Source of the DNA: VXYL01 sp965116935
GTDB lineage: Bacteria > Pseudomonadota > Gammaproteobacteria > Pseudomonadales > Azotimanducaceae
Assembly: GCA_965116935.1 (NCBI GenBank)
Contig: OZ220737.1
Location: 2,542,001-2,606,000 of the forward strand
Direction: 5' to 3'
Length of the DNA: 64,000 nucleotides
Positions 40,700 through 48,525 of the stretch are shown here, piece by piece. Numbering within the stretch: position 1 is the stretch's first letter; the number at the start of each line of letters is the position of its first letter. The notes beneath the pieces were generated by a model. It saw only the letters and a program-made list of their open reading frames with translations, searched no databases and had not been told where the DNA came from. The position numbers and the translations under genes were made by a program.

Positions 40700-41689
40700 T
40701 CAGACTCCCATGCGAGCAAGGAGCTCTGCCACCAGTAGGCGGAAGTCGTAAAACGCCCCTCGTGCGGCCACGGCTTGGGCCCCCAACGCGCCATCGGCGG
40801 GAGTGAGGCGGAATACCGGCTTGCGCGCCTCTTGGCTGAGTGGGATCAGGCTGCGATAGTGCTTGACCATCGCAACGCAGTTCGGGTCGTCTTGCACAAG
40901 CAAGTCCTGCAGGCCTTCTTCTTCACCCAGCACACTTTGGACGTACTCCCTCGGCATCTGCTGCGCCCAACGCTCGTATGCTCGAACGGGCCTGTCCAGC
41001 CGCATGCCATGCTGTTGGATGACGTAGCCGATGGTTGCCATCTGCCCTTGCGGAAGCTCGAAGTCTGGCGCGTTCCAATGGTCGCGACGTGTTCGCCAGT
41101 CCGCCCGCCAGTTTCGTAGCGTTGGCCCCAGATTGCGGAGACCCTGGCGGGAGTACAAGTCGGCAGCAAGAGGCACCACTATGAAGTCGGTGGCAATCAG
41201 TGCCGCACGGTTGATGGCACCAAGGCTCGGCCCTACGTCCACAAGGACGATTCCAGCGTCGCACTGAGCTGCGCCGAGCTGGAGCACTTGCCAGAACGCG
41301 GTGGTTACGCGAAACGGACGGAACAGGTCTTGGCTGCCAAGGCAATTCGGCCATGCGGCACTCACGTGGTCCTCAAAGCTCGAAAGCGCCAGATCGCCGG
41401 GCAGCACCCAAAGCCCATCCGCCACCATCTGAAGCATCGGGTTCCGCAGATCCCCAACTTGCGTGAGGGGCCTCACGCACTGGTAGATCGTGCCCACCGA
41501 CTCCGGTTGGTCCCAAAGCGACTCAATCGCCCCTTCGTCAATGAATGACGCGGTCAGGTTCGCCTGCGGATCGAGATCGGCAACGAGTGTGCGATGCCCC
41601 ATTTCCGCCAGCATTGACGACACGTGATAGACAAGGGACGTCTTGCCAACACCACCCTTGTTGTTGAAGAACGTGAGGACCGGGACCAT
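40700..41689 (-). CDS. ParA/MinD-type P-loop ATPase
   Basis: A 329-residue ATPase. The start is ATG 41689 (MVPVLTFFNNKGGVGKTSLV); its A overlaps the TGA stop of the upstream gene. Deviant Walker A is KGGVGKT (11–17), then VADLDPQANLTASFI and IVLVDVGPSLGAINRAAL, so the fold is complete. No ParB partner or parS is visible. The C-terminal third (SIVRAYERWAQQMPREYVQSVLG and HYRSLIPLSQEARKPVF) is unlike classical plasmid ParA. It is cotranscribed with an AlbA_2/HATPase protein, suggesting a two-gene device whose function is unknown. Confidence 0.85.
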   Translation of the reverse strand: MVPVLTFFNNKGGVGKTSLVYHVSSMLAEMGHRTLVADLDPQANLTASFIDEGAIESLWDQPESVGTIYQCVRPLTQVGDLRNPMLQMVADGLWVLPGDLALSSFEDHVSAAWPNCLGSQDLFRPFRVTTAFWQVLQLGAAQCDAGIVLVDVGPSLGAINRAALIATDFIVVPLAADLYSRQGLRNLGPTLRNWRADWRTRRDHWNAPDFELPQGQMATIGYVIQQHGMRLDRPVRAYERWAQQMPREYVQSVLGEEEGLQDLLVQDDPNCVAMVKHYRSLIPLSQEARKPVFRLTPADGALGAQAVAARGAFYDFRLLVAELLARMGV

Positions 41690-42900
41690 CAGCCCCGCGC
41701 TCTCACGACGCAATGCACCCAGTTGGGTTCGATACGGAACTCGGGGGCTGGGTTGCCGTTGGCCGCAAGTTCCGTCCTAGCAATTGGGATTCCGGCGCCG
41801 AACCGCTGCACCAATCCAAGCACCCGCATCGCTTCGGCGAGGATCGGATTGCGGTAATCCACAGCCTTCGCCTGCCCGAAATTCGCAGCGTCAACCAGTC
41901 CATACGGGCCGCCGGGGCTCGTGATTTCGATCCGGTCGTCGAACCAATAGACGTGAACTGGGGCGTTTGTTGCTTCATAGGTCCGGTGCATGACGGCATT
42001 GCGTGTGAGTTGCTGAAGGGCTGGAAGCGGATACGTCGGGGCACGGGCCTCCAACGGGCCGGATGTGATGTCCACGGACGTATGGTTGTGCGCCGCCAGT
42101 TTCTCGTCTAGCTGTCGAAGCGCGTGCAGCACCGTGCCGTCGCACCGGGTCGCGTCAACCACGGGGTCACTCAGTTCATGCCCCTCGACGCGCAGGAACT
42201 GGATGTATGCACCTGGCAGGGCATCTTGCGGGTTCTTGCCGAGCGTGAGGATGCCAGCGAAAGTCGGTCGTGGATCGTCTGCGGACGACACCATCTTCGT
42301 GGCGGCAAGTCGTTCCACCGCGGTGCGCTCGTTGCGTGCGAGCGTGTCCGGGTCCACCGCTTGCGGGAGGTATTCTTCCTCGAACCGGCGCAGGTCCAGG
42401 TCCGCAACGGTCGTGTTGGAGACGGCCGCCGCGTCAAATGTTCGGTCCTGAGCGCGCCGCTTCTCGTTCAGGATTCTTTCGTCTTGGGCCGTCGCGATGC
42501 CCCGGCGCGGTCCAATCCGGATTCGGATGGTTCCTCGATAGCGCACTGGCGGGGCATCGGCCGGCTGAACCGTTACAACGGCGACTTCCGCGCCTGCCAC
42601 ACTGCGCTTGGCCACCGTCAAAGTGGGAGGCGGGAGGATGTTGCCGTCACTCTTGATGTCAGAAAGCTGGCGTAGCAGTTCGTCCGTGATGGATAGGCCT
42701 GTAGGGCGTCCGCCGTCATCCACACCGACGAACAGCACTCCAGCCTTGCCGGACGCGGGCAGATCATTGGCAAAGGCACAGACGGCCTCACGAGCCGTTC
42801 TCGGTGCGTTGCCGCCGAACGACTCCTTGCGCTCAACGAGATCCGACTCGACATCCGCCATCATGGCGGCGAGTTCCGCGTCCGAGTACTCCATTGCCAC
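41689..42900 (-). CDS. AlbA_2/Schlafen-type domain plus HATPase_c_4 protein
   Basis: A 403-residue protein (MAMEYSDAELAAMMADVESD). Residues about 15–135 are an AlbA_2/SLFN-like nucleic-acid-binding domain (ESDLVERKESFGGNAPRTAREAVCAFANDL, VLFVGVDDGGRPTG). Residues about 285–390 carry an HSP90-type ATPase fold (LQQLTRNAVMHRTYEATNAPVHVYWFDDRIEITSPGGPYGLV and LVQRFGAGIPIARTEL). This build occurs in COG2865 (RecG-like regulators). Its TGA shares one base with the ATG of the ParA gene. Proteins with AlbA_2/Schlafen domains occur in phage defence, so a defence or stress function is a candidate; nothing in the sequence proves it. Confidence 0.83.
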   Translation of the reverse strand: MAMEYSDAELAAMMADVESDLVERKESFGGNAPRTAREAVCAFANDLPASGKAGVLFVGVDDGGRPTGLSITDELLRQLSDIKSDGNILPPPTLTVAKRSVAGAEVAVVTVQPADAPPVRYRGTIRIRIGPRRGIATAQDERILNEKRRAQDRTFDAAAVSNTTVADLDLRRFEEEYLPQAVDPDTLARNERTAVERLAATKMVSSADDPRPTFAGILTLGKNPQDALPGAYIQFLRVEGHELSDPVVDATRCDGTVLHALRQLDEKLAAHNHTSVDITSGPLEARAPTYPLPALQQLTRNAVMHRTYEATNAPVHVYWFDDRIEITSPGGPYGLVDAANFGQAKAVDYRNPILAEAMRVLGLVQRFGAGIPIARTELAANGNPAPEFRIEPNWVHCVVRARG

Positions 42901-43046
42901 CAGCGCTAGCCCGCGAAGTCACCAACAGTAAAGCGTAACCGGTTGGGCCACCCTGTCCACGAAAGTACCGCGCGAATGCAACGAGCCTAGGCCGCACCGG
43001 TACACTGCGCCGCTTCGAAACCCGCGACGGAAGGGAGACTCGCTTC
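42901..43046. other. Divergent promoter region
   Basis: 146 bases between the AlbA_2 gene and the acyl-CoA synthetase, transcribed apart. GGGAG at 43033–43037 serves the synthetase. No repeat is seen, and no clear -10/-35 pair. Confidence 0.35.
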
Positions 43047-44687
43047 ATGGCCATGCAGCACACGCCGCTTTTGATGTCGCGGTTGATCGACCGGGGCGCC
43101 ACCGTGTCGCCGGATACGGAGGTGGTCACCGCCGTCGCCGACGGCACTCGCCGCCAGACCATGCGCGAAACCCGTGACCGAGCGCACCAGTTGGCGCATG
43201 CCCTCAAGGATGCCGGGGTCAAGGTTGGCGACCGTGTGGGCACGTTCATGTGGAACGGCGCTCGCCACCTGGAGGCCTATCACGCCACCGCCGGCATGGG
43301 GGCGGTGCTGCACACGCTGAACATCCGGCTTTCGGCCGCTGACCTCGAGTACATCATCGGCCACGCCGAGGATCAGATCATCATCGCCGACGCCGACACC
43401 TTGCCGCTCCTGAACCAACTTGCCGGGAGGATCCCCTCGGTGACGAAAGTGGTCGTCGCGGACGAGGATGAGTCCGGCCAATGGACCTGCGAGGTGGCGG
43501 ACGCGGTGGACTACGAGGCCTTCATCGCCGGCAAGCCGACGCGATTCGACTGGCCCGAACTCGACGAGAACGCGCCTTTGGGCCTCTGCTACACCAGCGG
43601 CACCACGGGCAATCCCAAGGGCGTGGAATACGAGCATCGCTCGCAGTACCTGCACACCATGACGGTGTGCATGACCGATGCCATGGGGCTGTCGGCCACG
43701 GACACGGTGTGCGGCATCGTGCCGATGTTCCACGCCATGGGCTGGGGCGTCCCCTGGGCCGCGCTCATGCTCGGCTGCAAGCAGGTGATGCCGCACCGCC
43801 ACATGCAGCCGGACCGCCTCGCCCGGCTGATGGCGGACGAGGGTGTCACGCTCTCCGCCGGCGTGCCCACCATCTGGCAAGGCGTGCGCGCGGTGGTGGA
43901 GGCGAATCCCGATCAGTACGACCTTTCCCGCCTCTCGCGGCTCACCTGCGGCGGCTCCGCGCCGCCACCATCGCTGATCCGCTGGTTCCACGATGCCTTG
44001 GGCGCGGAGATGATCCAAGGCTGGGGCATGACCGAAACGAGCCCCCTGGCCACCATTTCGCGGCGGCTGATGAAGCACGCCCATCCGAGCCTCTCGCTCG
44101 ATGAACAGCTCGCCAACGTTGCCAAGGCCGGCCAACTTATGCCTGGCCTCGAACTCGACATCTTCGACGAGGACTTCAATCGCCTGCCCCACGACGGCGA
44201 AACCGTCGGCGAGGTGCTGGTGCGGGGGCCGTGGATTTGCTCGGAGTACTACAAGAACCCCCAGCCGGACCGCTTCCACGGCGACTGGCTCATCACCGGC
44301 GATGTCGGCAAGATCGACCCGGAGGAATACCTCATCATCGCCGACCGCTCGAAGGACCTCGTCAAGAGCGGCGGTGAATGGATTTCGAGCGTAGACCTCG
44401 AAAACCACATCGTCGCCATGCCCGGCATCGCCCAGGCCTGCGTCGTCGCCCAGCCCCACCCGAAGTGGGACGAACGCCCAGTTGCCCTCGTGATCCTGGA
44501 ACCCGGCGCCGAAGTGGACCAGCCAAGCATCCTGGGCCATTGCGCCACCGCCTTCGCCAAGTGGCAGCTGCCGGACGAGGTGCTCTACGTGGACGACATC
44601 CCCCTAACCTCCACCGGCAAGATGGACAAGAAAATCGTCCGCGCGGACTTGGAGAAACAAGGGTACTGCCTACCAGACTTGCGTTAG
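43047..44687 (+). CDS. Medium/long-chain acyl-CoA synthetase (AMP-forming)
   Basis: A 546-residue ANL-superfamily ligase with GGGAG nine bases upstream. The ATP loop is CYTSGTTGNPKG (about 181–192), then GWGMTETSP and TGDVGKIDPEEYLIIADRSKDLVKSGGEWIS, and the C-terminal Lys of STGKMDKKIVRADL. It activates a carboxylic acid to its acyl-AMP and then acyl-CoA. The sequence fits the fatty-acid CoA ligases of this group; the preferred acid is not known. It stands alone, flanked by the AlbA_2–ParA pair and HigBA. Confidence 0.9.
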   Translation: MAMQHTPLLMSRLIDRGATVSPDTEVVTAVADGTRRQTMRETRDRAHQLAHALKDAGVKVGDRVGTFMWNGARHLEAYHATAGMGAVLHTLNIRLSAADLEYIIGHAEDQIIIADADTLPLLNQLAGRIPSVTKVVVADEDESGQWTCEVADAVDYEAFIAGKPTRFDWPELDENAPLGLCYTSGTTGNPKGVEYEHRSQYLHTMTVCMTDAMGLSATDTVCGIVPMFHAMGWGVPWAALMLGCKQVMPHRHMQPDRLARLMADEGVTLSAGVPTIWQGVRAVVEANPDQYDLSRLSRLTCGGSAPPPSLIRWFHDALGAEMIQGWGMTETSPLATISRRLMKHAHPSLSLDEQLANVAKAGQLMPGLELDIFDEDFNRLPHDGETVGEVLVRGPWICSEYYKNPQPDRFHGDWLITGDVGKIDPEEYLIIADRSKDLVKSGGEWISSVDLENHIVAMPGIAQACVVAQPHPKWDERPVALVILEPGAEVDQPSILGHCATAFAKWQLPDEVLYVDDIPLTSTGKMDKKIVRADLEKQGYCLPDLR

Positions 44688-44698
44688 CGCTGGTCCTC

Positions 44699-44732
44699 GG
44701 CGGGAAGGCAGAATGCCTTTCCCTCCAAGGTC
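44699..44732. repeat. Dispersed repeat family B, single palindrome
   Basis: CGGCGGGAAGGCAGAATGCC then TTTCCCTCCAAGG: arms of a hairpin with one extra T. It lies just after the acyl-CoA synthetase stop and may act as a transcription barrier. Confidence 0.65.
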
Positions 44733-44749
44733 CGTCGTTCTTCAGGCGC

Positions 44750-44810
44750 TCGCGCGCCCTGAAGGGCGCGTCGGCAGTTCGCTGGCGCGAACTGCTGGCC
44801 TTCGTGCTCG
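44750..44810. repeat. Dispersed repeat family D copy
   Basis: GCGCCCTGAAGGGCGCGTCGG then CAGTTCGCTGGCGCGAACTG; the palindromes and CAGTTCG core match 8241–8319 and 20612–20710 in opposite orientation. Confidence 0.65.
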
Positions 44811-44888
44811 CTTTCGCTCGCAGCTACGGCTAGCAGACTCCGCACTTCGCCGCTGCGCGGTAAAGTCCAACAGGCTGCTCGCGCGGAA

Positions 44889-45170
44889 TCAAGCAGCGGG
44901 CAAGCGTTCCACCTTGATTTCGTCCGCGCCCCTCAATGCTTGCGCCAAGTCCCAAGCGGCTTGCAGTCGGTACCACGTCGTCGCACCACCACCGAACGCC
45001 TTGTCAAGTCGGATGGCCATTTCGGGGGAAATCCCGGCATGGCCATTCACCAACCTCGACAGCCGGTTGCGGCTGACGCCGAGCACGCGTGCACCTTCGG
45101 CGATGCTGAGCCCAAGCGGCGCCAAACAGTCGTGGCGCACCGACAAGCCCGGATGCGGCGGGTTCTTCAT
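44889..45170 (-). CDS. higA: HigA-like XRE antitoxin
   Basis: A 93-residue antitoxin. I place the start at ATG 45170 (MKNPPHPGLSVRHDCLAPLG). The HTH is LSIAEGARVLGVSRNRLSRLVNGHAGISPEMAIRLDKAFG, typical of HigA (VapI type). It follows the toxin gene directly, in the toxin-first order peculiar to HigBA. The HigB stop lies 26 bases upstream of this start. HigA represses the operon and binds HigB. Confidence 0.88.
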   Translation of the reverse strand: MKNPPHPGLSVRHDCLAPLGLSIAEGARVLGVSRNRLSRLVNGHAGISPEMAIRLDKAFGGGATTWYRLQAAWDLAQALRGADEIKVERLPAA

Positions 45171-45196
45171 CGTCACATTCACCTCGTCACCTGTCC

Positions 45197-45475
45197 TCAA
45201 TGGTAATTGACCAGATCAACGTCAGTTGCATCGCCGTCTTGGAAGTGAAACACGACGCGCCAGTTTGCCGAAACACGAACGGCCCAATAAGCGGAGAGGT
45301 CACCCTTCAACCGGTGCAAGCGGAAGCCGGGCAAATCCATGTCGGTTGGTGCGGCTGCTTCGTGGAGACGAGCAAGCACGCGTTCCACCTTGGCCAGCAA
45401 GGCTGGCGAAATGCGGCTCGGGTCGCCATCATCGAACAGGCGCTTAAGCCCTGTATGTCGAAAGCGGCGAATCAA
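45197..45475 (-). CDS. higB: HigB-like mRNA interferase toxin
   Basis: A 92-residue RelE-superfamily toxin starting at TTG 45475 (MIRRFRHTGLKRLFDDGDPS), with GAGG just upstream. Family features are IRRFRHTGLKRLFD, LHRLKGDLSAYWAVRVSANWRVVFHF and the C-terminal VDLVNYH, with the His and Arg residues needed for ribosome-dependent mRNA cleavage. It precedes the HigA gene. The pair is the sixth toxin–antitoxin-like locus in the window. Confidence 0.9.
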   Translation of the reverse strand: MIRRFRHTGLKRLFDDGDPSRISPALLAKVERVLARLHEAAAPTDMDLPGFRLHRLKGDLSAYWAVRVSANWRVVFHFQDGDATDVDLVNYH

Positions 45476-45509
45476 CGGCCACCTCGGCTCAAGATGTGCC
45501 GCTCAATCC

Positions 45510-46772
45510 CTACGCCGGCAGTGTCGTGGCGCCATACCCCATCTTCGCGGCGTATCCCAACCGCTCGAAATCTGCGCCGTGGTCGCCGCTCTTGCCGAAG
45601 GCGTCGTCCAGCCCGCAGAGGGTGGCGAAAGCAGGTGGGTTGCGGTCCAAGATCTCCTGCGGGATGTCGTCGTAGCGTTCCAATGGCCGCATGAACTGGC
45701 GGCAGTAGGCGTTGTGGAGCGAGGTGCGCTTGCCGGGGGCCGAGCGGGGCATGGCGCCGTGCCAGAGGCCGCCGTGCCAGAGGGCGATGGAGCCGCGTTC
45801 CATCACGAGGGGCTTGGTTCCGTCGCGGGTGGCGCCCTTCGGGGCTTGGCTGCGCTTGGCGACGCTGCCCGGCATCACCACCGTGGGACCGTTCGGCAGG
45901 CTGAAGTCGTCGATGGCCCAGACGGCGGTCGCTTCGAGGCAATAGTCCGGGAATGGTTCCGGGATGCGCGAGGCGCCGTAGTCGGAGTGCAGGCCCGGAT
46001 GGGTGTCGAGGCCGGGGCCCTTGATGATGGTGTCGGACTGATAGACGAGGCAGCCACGGCCAAGCAGGTGCTCCATCAGCGTTAGCACCCACGGGTGCAG
46101 CACCGCTTCCTCCCACAGCCGGCCGCGCTTCAGCAGCATGGTGGCGCGGAAGCCCACATCCGGCGGCGCCGCGTCGTGGTTGCGATGCGCCTCGGCGCGG
46201 AGTTCGTCGGCGAACTCCGCGGTGAATGCGCCGGGGAGGATGGTGTAGCCGCGTTCGTCCAGATCGCTGAGGTTGTCGGCTAGGCCCAACGCCTCGGCGC
46301 GATGGCGGATGTCTGGGCTGTTCACCGTGCGCACGGCCATGTGATCGTGCAGTTCGCCGCAGAGGCGGGAGATGGGATCAATCGGCATCCTGCCTTGCCA
46401 ATCTCCGAGCCCCTTGCGAGTGATGTGCCCCGCCTCGCGCACCGCCCGTTCCCGCGCGCCGCCGTCGTACACGATGGTGGCGTAGAGCACCGACGCCGTG
46501 TAGTCGGCCACGCGATAGCAGTCCGCCTTCGGGTCCGGGCGCGCCTCTGCCGTCACCCGATCGCCAGCGAAGCGCAATGTGTAGCCAAAGGGCGCGTCTC
46601 GTTCCGAAGCGGCAAGGTGCGGCGGCAGATTGTCGAGACGTTCCGAGATGGAGAACGCCGGCAACGACAGCCCGCGGGTGCGCGAGCCGAGGAACCGCAC
46701 CGATTCGGCGAGCCATTCCGCCGACGCCAACTCCACGCGCTCGTCAAGCGCCACTGCCGGTTCCGTGAACAT
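45510..46772 (-). CDS. PhyH-family oxygenase with long N-terminal extension
   Basis: A 420-residue protein. The start at 46772 has AGGAGG eight bases upstream. Residues about 165–400 are the PhyH domain: iron ligands His262 and Asp264 in GLHSDYG and His338 in GLWHGAM, with Arg349 for 2-oxoglutarate. The first 160 residues (ALDERVELASAEWLAESVRF ... YTASVLYATIVYDGGARERA) are not part of the normal PhyH fold and I do not recognise them. Substrate unknown. It runs the same way as the next PhyH-like gene at 46991, separated by a repeat. Confidence 0.84.
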   Translation of the reverse strand: MFTEPAVALDERVELASAEWLAESVRFLGSRTRGLSLPAFSISERLDNLPPHLAASERDAPFGYTLRFAGDRVTAEARPDPKADCYRVADYTASVLYATIVYDGGARERAVREAGHITRKGLGDWQGRMPIDPISRLCGELHDHMAVRTVNSPDIRHRAEALGLADNLSDLDERGYTILPGAFTAEFADELRAEAHRNHDAAPPDVGFRATMLLKRGRLWEEAVLHPWVLTLMEHLLGRGCLVYQSDTIIKGPGLDTHPGLHSDYGASRIPEPFPDYCLEATAVWAIDDFSLPNGPTVVMPGSVAKRSQAPKGATRDGTKPLVMERGSIALWHGGLWHGAMPRSAPGKRTSLHNAYCRQFMRPLERYDDIPQEILDRNPPAFATLCGLDDAFGKSGDHGADFERLGYAAKMGYGATTLPA

Positions 46773-46804
46773 CGTTCGCTCCTCCTACGTTGACGCGCCG
46801 GGCC

Positions 46805-46940
46805 TCGGAGGGAGGGCGTCTCGCCCTCCTGAGCGCCGATAGGCGCTTTCCATGCGCGGGCAAACGGGCATGCCGGTGTCGATCGTGCGGAAACGCGCCT
46901 TGCGGCGCGTACGGAGGGCGAGACGCCCTCCCTCCGAAGG
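46805..46940. repeat. Dispersed repeat family A
   Basis: Left arm GGAGGGAGGGCGTCTCGCCC, right arm GGAGGGCGAGACGCCCTCCC; GCGC palindromes between. It lies between two PhyH genes and could end transcription between them. Confidence 0.7.
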
Positions 46941-46990
46941 GATCGAGCGCCCCTCCTCGAAGGGTTCAAACGACCTCCCTACGAAAGGGC

Positions 46991-48091
46991 TCAAGCGACC
47001 TCCCGCGCCTTCTCCTCGGCGACCACTTCGCGCATCCCTTCCCATTCGTCCCACATGTTGCAGAGCGCGTCCTTCGACCGCTCCCAAGGATTGTTGCCGG
47101 CTTCGTACTCGAGCCACTCGCCGGCTTGACCCCGATCTGGATGGTCGGACACGCCGTTCACCACCTTGTCGGGCTGCCGCTTCTTGTTGCGGATGCGGAA
47201 GATGATGTTCTTGCGCGACTCGGTGCCGTTCTCGTTGCGGGTGCCGGAGTGGGGGATGTGGAAGACGGTGATGCAGGCATCGCCCGGCTCCATGAGGATC
47301 TGCGCCGGACGAGGCCAGCGCTGGCCGTCTGGCGTCGCCTCGGAGTCCTCGTCCAGAAACTGCTCGCGCACCGATTCCGGCAGGTACACGTGGCCACAGC
47401 GGTTGGGCGCGTCGTGGTTGATCCTCGGCCAACCCGGCCCCTCCGGGCCGACATGGCCGTTGACGCTACGCTGCCACTGGAAGAAGCGTTCGGTGGCGTG
47501 ATGAGCGCCGCGGAGGAGGGCGGTCTGGCCGCAGCCCTCCCGCGTCTGGTCGTTCAGGCACACGAACACGAAGGAGGTGAAGCTGCCCATGCCGAGGGTC
47601 ATCTCCGGGTCTTCAAAGAGCGGCACGCTGTTGTGCCCCATCACCTCGGCGCTGCGACCGATGTTGCCCTTGGGTCCCGAGCCGATGTAATGCTGGTAGT
47701 TCTCCTCCGGCGCGCCTTGCAGCACCTCCTGCGGCACGCGGATCGTGCAGAGGCCGTCCATGTGCGACTCGGCGCCGAAGTAGGGCTGGTCCCGGTCCCG
47801 ATAGCCGAGGTTGTTGAAGTGGTCCCCGGGCTGGCGCACCTTGTTGACGCCCACTTGGCAGATGGACGGCGGATCGAACTGCCCCATGGCCTCATGCAGG
47901 ATGGGCGTGACACTCGACGCATTCACGAGACCCGTCATCGCCGGCTTGCCGCCGACGTACTCCCCCTTATTGGCCGTGTGGATGCAGTCGAGCGCCGCCT
48001 GCACCATCTCTGGCGCGACCGCCTGCTTCACCACCACATAGCCGTCGCGATAGAGCGCCCGCTTCTGCTCCAGCGTCAACGAATCCGCCAT
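46991..48091 (-). CDS. PhyH-like Fe/2-oxoglutarate oxygenase (divergent)
   Basis: A 366-residue protein; AGGA lies five bases upstream of ATG 48091. Iron ligands are His110 and Asp112 in ESHMDGL and His281 in FHIPHSGTRN, with Arg293 near. The DGYVVVKQAVAPEMV at the start is like PhyH. A long insertion between them (residues about 120–270) is unusual. It is the fourth complete PhyH-type protein in the window (with a fifth as a relic) and does not closely resemble the others. Its substrate is unknown. Confidence 0.8.
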   Translation of the reverse strand: MADSLTLEQKRALYRDGYVVVKQAVAPEMVQAALDCIHTANKGEYVGGKPAMTGLVNASSVTPILHEAMGQFDPPSICQVGVNKVRQPGDHFNNLGYRDRDQPYFGAESHMDGLCTIRVPQEVLQGAPEENYQHYIGSGPKGNIGRSAEVMGHNSVPLFEDPEMTLGMGSFTSFVFVCLNDQTREGCGQTALLRGAHHATERFFQWQRSVNGHVGPEGPGWPRINHDAPNRCGHVYLPESVREQFLDEDSEATPDGQRWPRPAQILMEPGDACITVFHIPHSGTRNENGTESRKNIIFRIRNKKRQPDKVVNGVSDHPDRGQAGEWLEYEAGNNPWERSKDALCNMWDEWEGMREVVAEEKAREVA

Positions 48092-48525
48092 CGGTTCCTC
48101 CCCTTCAACCGCGACCCAACGAAGCCGGATTGTAGCGACACAATGTACGCGAGGCGCCGCCTCCTAGCCGACGAGGCATGTGCGGCGGGCCGTAGGGGAC
48201 GGGCTTGTTCCATGCTGAGTCCGTCGCAGGTGTCCAACACCGGACAGGAAGCCCGTTCCCCTATCTCGGGGAGCCCCTGGGTGGTGTCCCTACGACAAAG
48301 CGCCCAGGAAAATCGGGCTGCATGCGGGGAGGCCGGCGGTCCTTCCGACGCTTGCAGCCTTTCGGGCTTGTGATGGGGCCTCCGGAGGGAAGGCATCCTG
48401 CCTTCCCTAGCGCCGACAGGCGCTTTCTTCCCAAGTCGTGGTCAGCGCGCCTGAGGGCGCGCAGGGAAGGCAGAATGCCTTCCCTCCAAGGGGCCCACCT
48501 TGTTCACGCGCTAGGGCGCACGAGG
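48092..48525. repeat. Gap with repeat families B, C and E-like
   Basis: The left part has a family C unit (48190–48215, GTAGGGGACGGGCTTGTTCC); about 48335–48375 resembles the CTTTCGGGCTTGTGATGGGG end of family E; 48382–48497 is a long family B element (GGAGGGAAGGCATCCTGCCT ... AAGGCAGAATGCCTTCCCTC) alike in order to 37152–37267. No gene is supported. Confidence 0.75.

Noticed and set aside
42987..44540. 517-codon open frame opposite the acyl-CoA synthetase
   Set aside because: The plus-strand protein is a complete, well-conserved enzyme; the antisense product is Arg/His/Gly-rich and lacks domain features.
8188..48497. Palindromic repeats as a CRISPR array
   Set aside because: Units are scattered over 40 kb, without equal spacing or unique spacers, and no cas gene is seen.
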